From contig DASZSJ010000118.1 of assembly GCA_035548675.1 (NCBI GenBank), positions 1 through 16,408 on the forward strand: DNA of 16,408 nt, written 5' to 3'. Below are positions 13,428 to 16,408 of the stretch, in pieces (the first letter of the stretch is position 1; each line of letters begins with the position of its first letter). Made by a program: the position numbers and the translations under genes. This stretch comes from VRUE01 sp035548675. Lineage in GTDB: Bacteria > Actinomycetota > Thermoleophilia > Solirubrobacterales > 70-9. The notes beneath the pieces were generated by a model, which did no database searches, was not told where the DNA came from, and saw only the letters and a program-made list of their open reading frames with translations.

Positions 13428-14594
13428 TCAATCCCGCCAATCGATCCTCTGCCTGTAGGCCGCGACGGCGGCGTGCACGTCGTCGATGTGGTCGCCACCG
13501 AACTTCTCGCGGTAGGCGCGGGCGAGGACGAGGCAGACCATCGCCTCGGCGACGACCGCCGCGGCGGGCACCACGGTCGAGTCGGTGCGCTCGCGCAGCG
13601 CCTGCGCCGGCTGCTTGCTCTCGGTATCGACCGAGCGCAGTGGCTTGGTCAGGGTGGAGATCGGCTTGATCGCGGCGCGCACCGAGAGCGGCAACCCGTT
13701 GGTCATGCCGCCCTCGAGGCCGCCGGCGTGGTTGGTCTCGCGGAAGTAGCCGCGCTGCTCCGACCAGAAGATCTCGTCGTGGGCCTCGGAGCCGGGGCGC
13801 CCGGCGACGTCCCAGGCCTCGCCGATCGCGACCCCCTTGACCGACTGGATCGAGGCGACGGCGCCGGCCAGCCGGCCGTCGAGCCGGTCCTCCCAGGAGA
13901 CGTGCGAGCCAAGCCCCGGCACGAGGCCGAAGGCGCGCACCTCGAAGCTGCCGCCGAGGCTCTCGTTGGCCTTGCGCAGGCGGTTGATCTCCTCGACCAT
14001 CGCCGCGCTCGCCTCGGCGTCGAGGCAGCGCACCGGGTCCTCATCGACGGCGGCGAAGTCGTCGGGGCCAAGGTCGGGACGCTCGGGCGCCCTGACCGAG
14101 GCGATCTGGGTGACGTGGCTGTGGACGCTGACGCCGAGGGAGGTGAGGAAGCCGCGCGCGATCGAGCCGGCGGCGACGCGGGCGGCGGTCTCGCGCGCGC
14201 TGGCGCGCTCGAGCACGTTGCGGATGTCGGAGTGGCCGTACTTCTGGGCACCGACCAGGTCGGCGTGACCCGGGCGCGGCAGGTGGACCTCGTCGACCTC
14301 CGCGTCGACCGGCCAGGGGTTCATCCGCTCCTCCCAGTTGGCGTAGTCGCGGTTGGCAACGAGGATCGCGATCGGGCTGCCGAGCGTGCGACCGTGGCGC
14401 AGGCCGGAGCGGACCTCCACCGTGTCGGTCTCGATCTTCATCCGCCCGCCGCGGCCGTGGCCGAGCTGGCGCCGCGCCATGTCGCGGTCGAGCGCCTCGC
14501 GGTCGAGCTCGAGCCCGGCCGGCATCCCCTCGACGACGGCGACCAGCCCCGGCCCATGCGACTCCCCCGCCGTTGTGAACCTGAACCCGCTCAT
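13428..14594 (-). CDS. aroC: Chorismate synthase
   Basis: Last step of the shikimate pathway: 5-enolpyruvylshikimate 3-phosphate to chorismate, using reduced FMN. The 388 residues carry the signatures GESHGPGL (10-17), RPGHADLVGAQKYGHSD, RNVLERASARETAARVAAG, NHAGGLEGGMTNG and RTDSTVVPAAAVVAE. The actinobacterial length is normal. ATG 14592-14594 has GGCAGG almost touching it, so SD spacing is poor, but MSGFRFTTAGESHG is the expected N-terminus. It lies 110 bases after aroE, with a palindromic element in that gap, and aroKB follows. No NAD(P)H:flavin reductase is nearby, so reduced FMN must come from elsewhere. Confidence 0.97.
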   Translation of the reverse strand: MSGFRFTTAGESHGPGLVAVVEGMPAGLELDREALDRDMARRQLGHGRGGRMKIETDTVEVRSGLRHGRTLGSPIAILVANRDYANWEERMNPWPVDAEVDEVHLPRPGHADLVGAQKYGHSDIRNVLERASARETAARVAAGSIARGFLTSLGVSVHSHVTQIASVRAPERPDLGPDDFAAVDEDPVRCLDAEASAAMVEEINRLRKANESLGGSFEVRAFGLVPGLGSHVSWEDRLDGRLAGAVASIQSVKGVAIGEAWDVAGRPGSEAHDEIFWSEQRGYFRETNHAGGLEGGMTNGLPLSVRAAIKPISTLTKPLRSVDTESKQPAQALRERTDSTVVPAAAVVAEAMVCLVLARAYREKFGGDHIDDVHAAVAAYRQRIDWRD

Positions 14595-14637
14595 CCTGCC
14601 CGCAAGGCTATCGGCGGACCGAGCAGCAGGACCGCCA

Positions 14638-14687
14638 GCTGACTTCGCGTTTGTGACCCCGTATGCCCCTGAAAAGGCGAAGTCAGC
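14638..14687. repeat. 50-bp palindromic element between aroE and aroC
   Basis: GCTGACTTCGC (14638-14648) pairs perfectly with GCGAAGTCAGC (14677-14687). The interior is 28 bases and, like copies A and B, has TTT at its left, CCC then TAT in the middle and GAAAAG at its right end. The arms differ from A and B but stay self-complementary, so structure rather than sequence is kept. It starts 17 bases past the aroE stop on the minus strand. A run of seven G lies between it and aroE. Confidence 0.75.
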
Positions 14688-14704
14688 GGTTGGGGGGGTG
14701 GCGG

Positions 14705-15532
14705 TTAGCTGCGGGCGGCGGCGCGCATGGTCTCGAGGGGGGGCGGGCGGCCGGTCCAGATTTCGAGCGAGAGGGCGCCCTGCTGGACGAGGATCTCGAT
14801 GCCCTCGACGGTCTCCGCGCCGGCCGCGCCGGCGGCGCGCAGCAGCGCGGTCGGCTCGCTGCCGCCGTAGACCATGTCGACGACCGTCTGCCCGGCCGCG
14901 AACGCGTGCGGCACCAGGGGGAGCTCCGCGAACGGGTCCTCGCCGGCCAGCCCGACCGCGGTGGTGTTGACGATCAGCTCGTAGGCGCGCTGGTCGGGAG
15001 CGTCGACGGGCTCCCCGCCCAGTTCCTCGCAGAGGTGCCGGGAGCGCAGCGCGGTGCGGTTCCAGACCGCGACCGCGGCGCCCTCGCGCAGCAGCGCCCA
15101 GACCACGGCGCGGGCCGCGCCGCCGGCGCCGAGCACGAGGGCGCGGCGCCCGCGCGGCGATCCCGGCAGCGCCCGCAGCAGGCCCTCCGCATCGGTGTTC
15201 TCGGCACGGATGACGACCCCACCGGACCCGCCGGCGGCGAGCTCCTCCCCATCCGTGAAGACGAGCGTGTTGGCGGCGCCGATCTCACGTGCGGTCTCCG
15301 AGAGCTCGTCGGCCAGCGCCAGCGCCGCGCTCTTGTGCGGCACGGTGACGTTGGCGCCGACGAACCCCTCGCCCGGCATCGCCCGCACGCGCTCCTCGAA
15401 GGCGTCGGGCGCGACCTCGATCGCCTCGTAGCTCCACTCCTCGCCCAGGCCCAGCTCGGCCAGCGCCGCCCCCTGCATCGCCGGCGAGCGCGAGTGGCCG
15501 ACCGGATAGCCGAGGACGGCGAGCCGTTTCAC
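14705..15532 (-). CDS. aroE: Shikimate dehydrogenase
   Basis: NADPH-dependent reduction of 3-dehydroshikimate to shikimate. The 275 residues show the shikimate-binding serines in HSRSP (S14, S16), NVTVPHK with catalytic K67, N88 and catalytic D114 in AENTDAEG. The nucleotide-binding loop GAGGAARA (135-142) and WNRT follow; NRT favours NADP(H). VQQGALSLEIWTG near the C-terminus is also typical. The GTG start (15530-15532) lies two bases after the mltG stop with GGGGGTAGG in front, so mltG and aroE are coupled. The mltG-aroE order is also found in Mycobacterium. Confidence 0.96.
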   Translation of the reverse strand: MKRLAVLGYPVGHSRSPAMQGAALAELGLGEEWSYEAIEVAPDAFEERVRAMPGEGFVGANVTVPHKSAALALADELSETAREIGAANTLVFTDGEELAAGGSGGVVIRAENTDAEGLLRALPGSPRGRRALVLGAGGAARAVVWALLREGAAVAVWNRTALRSRHLCEELGGEPVDAPDQRAYELIVNTTAVGLAGEDPFAELPLVPHAFAAGQTVVDMVYGGSEPTALLRAAGAAGAETVEGIEILVQQGALSLEIWTGRPPPLETMRAAARS

Positions 15533-15534
15533 CC

Positions 15535-16408
15535 CTACCCCCCGCAGCTGTCCGGCGAATTGCCGCCGGCTTCTTCGCGAGCTGAGTTGTAGCGGGCAAC
15601 GTCCGCTTCGAATTCGGCTTCGGTCTTGGAGAAGGCGAGCTTGTTGCAGGCGCCCGGTTCGGCCACGTAGAAGAGGTAGTCGACCTTGGCCGGATGGGCG
15701 GCCGCTTCGATCGAGGCGAGGCCGGGGCTGTTGATCGGCCCCGGCGGCAGGCCGACGTTGGTGCGCGTGTTGTAGGGCGAGTCGATCGCCAGTTCGGATT
15801 CGGTCAGCGGCTTCGTGTAGTTGCCGGTGGCGAAACGGGTCGTCGCGTCGATGCCGAGCGGCATGCCCTCGTGCAAGCGGTTGTAGACGACCGCCGCGAC
15901 CAGCTTGCGCTGGCTCGCCAGGCCCGCCTCGTCCTCGACCATCGAGGCGATCGTCAGCACGTCGTAGGCGGTCAGGTTCTTGGAGCGGGCGTAGCCCATG
16001 TCGACGCCCTTGATCCGCCGCTTGAAGTCTTCCAGCTGCAGCTGGACCAGATCGGCGGCGCTGGCGTGCTTTTCCAGCTCGAAGGTATCCGGGAAGAGGA
16101 ATCCCTCGAGGTCCTTCGCACCGGCGCCGCCGTACTTGGCCGGATTAAGGAACCTGGAGCGCACACTCGCCTTCTCGTAGCTGCCGCGCAGGCCTTCTTC
16201 GCGGGCCAGCGCGGCGGTCTGGGCGCGGCTCTGCCCCTCGGGAACGGTCACCGTGATCGTCCTCAGGACGACCGGCGGCGGCGGGTCCTCGCGGTGGAAG
16301 TGGCGATAGGCGAGCGCCGCGATCGCGGCGACGCCGAGGAAGACGATCGCGAGGCCGGCGGCGACGCCGAGCCGTCGGCGGTTAGAGCGTGGGCGCCCCG
16401 GAGGCCCG
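15535..16408 (-). CDS. mltG: Endolytic murein transglycosylase MltG, C-terminal part, cut by window edge
   Basis: Membrane-anchored lytic transglycosylase (YceG family) that cuts nascent peptidoglycan strands and sets their length. 290 residues are in the window; the start lies outside. Reading from the edge: a basic cytoplasmic segment (PRSNRRR), one membrane helix (about 14-34, VAAGLAIVFLGVAAIAALAY), a short proline linker, then the extracellular domain with TVPEGQS, EGFLFPDTFELE, the catalytic glutamate in IASMVEDEAG (about residue 158), YNRLHEGMPLGIDAT and YNTRTNVGLPPGPINSPGLASIEAAAHP. All are standard for the family. The frame stays open upstream of the GTG at 16249-16251, and the membrane helix lies there, so that GTG is not the start. 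It is coupled to aroE. Confidence 0.95.
   Translation of the reverse strand, partial: GPPGRPRSNRRRLGVAAGLAIVFLGVAAIAALAYRHFHREDPPPPVVLRTITVTVPEGQSRAQTAALAREEGLRGSYEKASVRSRFLNPAKYGGAGAKDLEGFLFPDTFELEKHASAADLVQLQLEDFKRRIKGVDMGYARSKNLTAYDVLTIASMVEDEAGLASQRKLVAAVVYNRLHEGMPLGIDATTRFATGNYTKPLTESELAIDSPYNTRTNVGLPPGPINSPGLASIEAAAHPAKVDYLFYVAEPGACNKLAFSKTEAEFEADVARYNSAREEAGGNSPDSCGG

Noticed and set aside
13334..13498. N-terminal extension of AroKB overlapping aroC
   Set aside because: The extension is Arg/Pro/Ser-rich, overlaps the end of aroC by about 70 bases, and a much better SD and the P-loop domain start lie at 13333.
12527..14642. Long plus-strand open frames opposite aroKB and aroC
   Set aside because: They are antisense to genes with intact catalytic motifs, have Arg/Ala/Gly-rich translations without any recognisable domain, and arise from the high G+C of codon third positions.

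Overview
The window looks like part of a high-G+C actinobacterial chromosome, most likely a member of the Thermoleophilia (Solirubrobacterales-like). This placement is an inference. It rests on codon use, frequent GTG/TTG starts, the gene order mltG-aroE-aroC-aroKB-aroQ-pepP / efp-nusB / ispA-dxs, and secreted small protein families that I associate with that group. No rRNA, tRNA, CRISPR array, transposase or phage gene was seen.

Right side (10244-16408, all minus strand): a compact biosynthetic block. In transcription order it holds mltG (cut by the right edge), aroE, aroC, a fused aroK-aroB gene, aroQ and an Xaa-Pro peptidase. AroB, AroQ, AroE, AroK and AroC supply most of the shikimate pathway to chorismate. 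Left-centre (663-5646, minus): efp, a secreted four-cysteine protein, nusB, a 55-residue helical protein, a polyprenyl synthase and dxs. The last two make isoprenoid precursors and chain-elongate them. In Mycobacterium and Bacillus the aro genes, pepP/pepQ, efp and nusB are close neighbours. Here they are split by about 4.6 kb.

The splitting segment (5647-10243) is accessory. It holds a secreted two-Cys helical protein (+), an SDR oxidoreductase (-), an M42 metallopeptidase (+), a second secreted four-Cys protein at about 50% G+C (-), and a membrane diguanylate cyclase (-). The two four-Cys proteins, one on each side of efp, are recognisably related to each other.

Left edge (1-360, minus): the N-terminal 120 residues of an encapsulated ferritin (EncFtn) start at a GTG codon. 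The reading frame leaves the window just as an encapsulin targeting peptide (DGSL...) begins. An encapsulin shell gene is therefore expected just outside the window. The 302 bases upstream hold several inverted and direct repeats and one possible tiny ORF.

The most unusual non-coding signal is a set of five palindromic elements of 47-50 bp (1706-1754, 6249-6295, 10192-10240, 11312-11358, 14638-14687). Four lie 2-17 bases past the stop codon of a minus-strand gene, and one is read in frame inside the interdomain linker of Dxs. Two share identical arms. The others have different arms that are still perfectly self-complementary.
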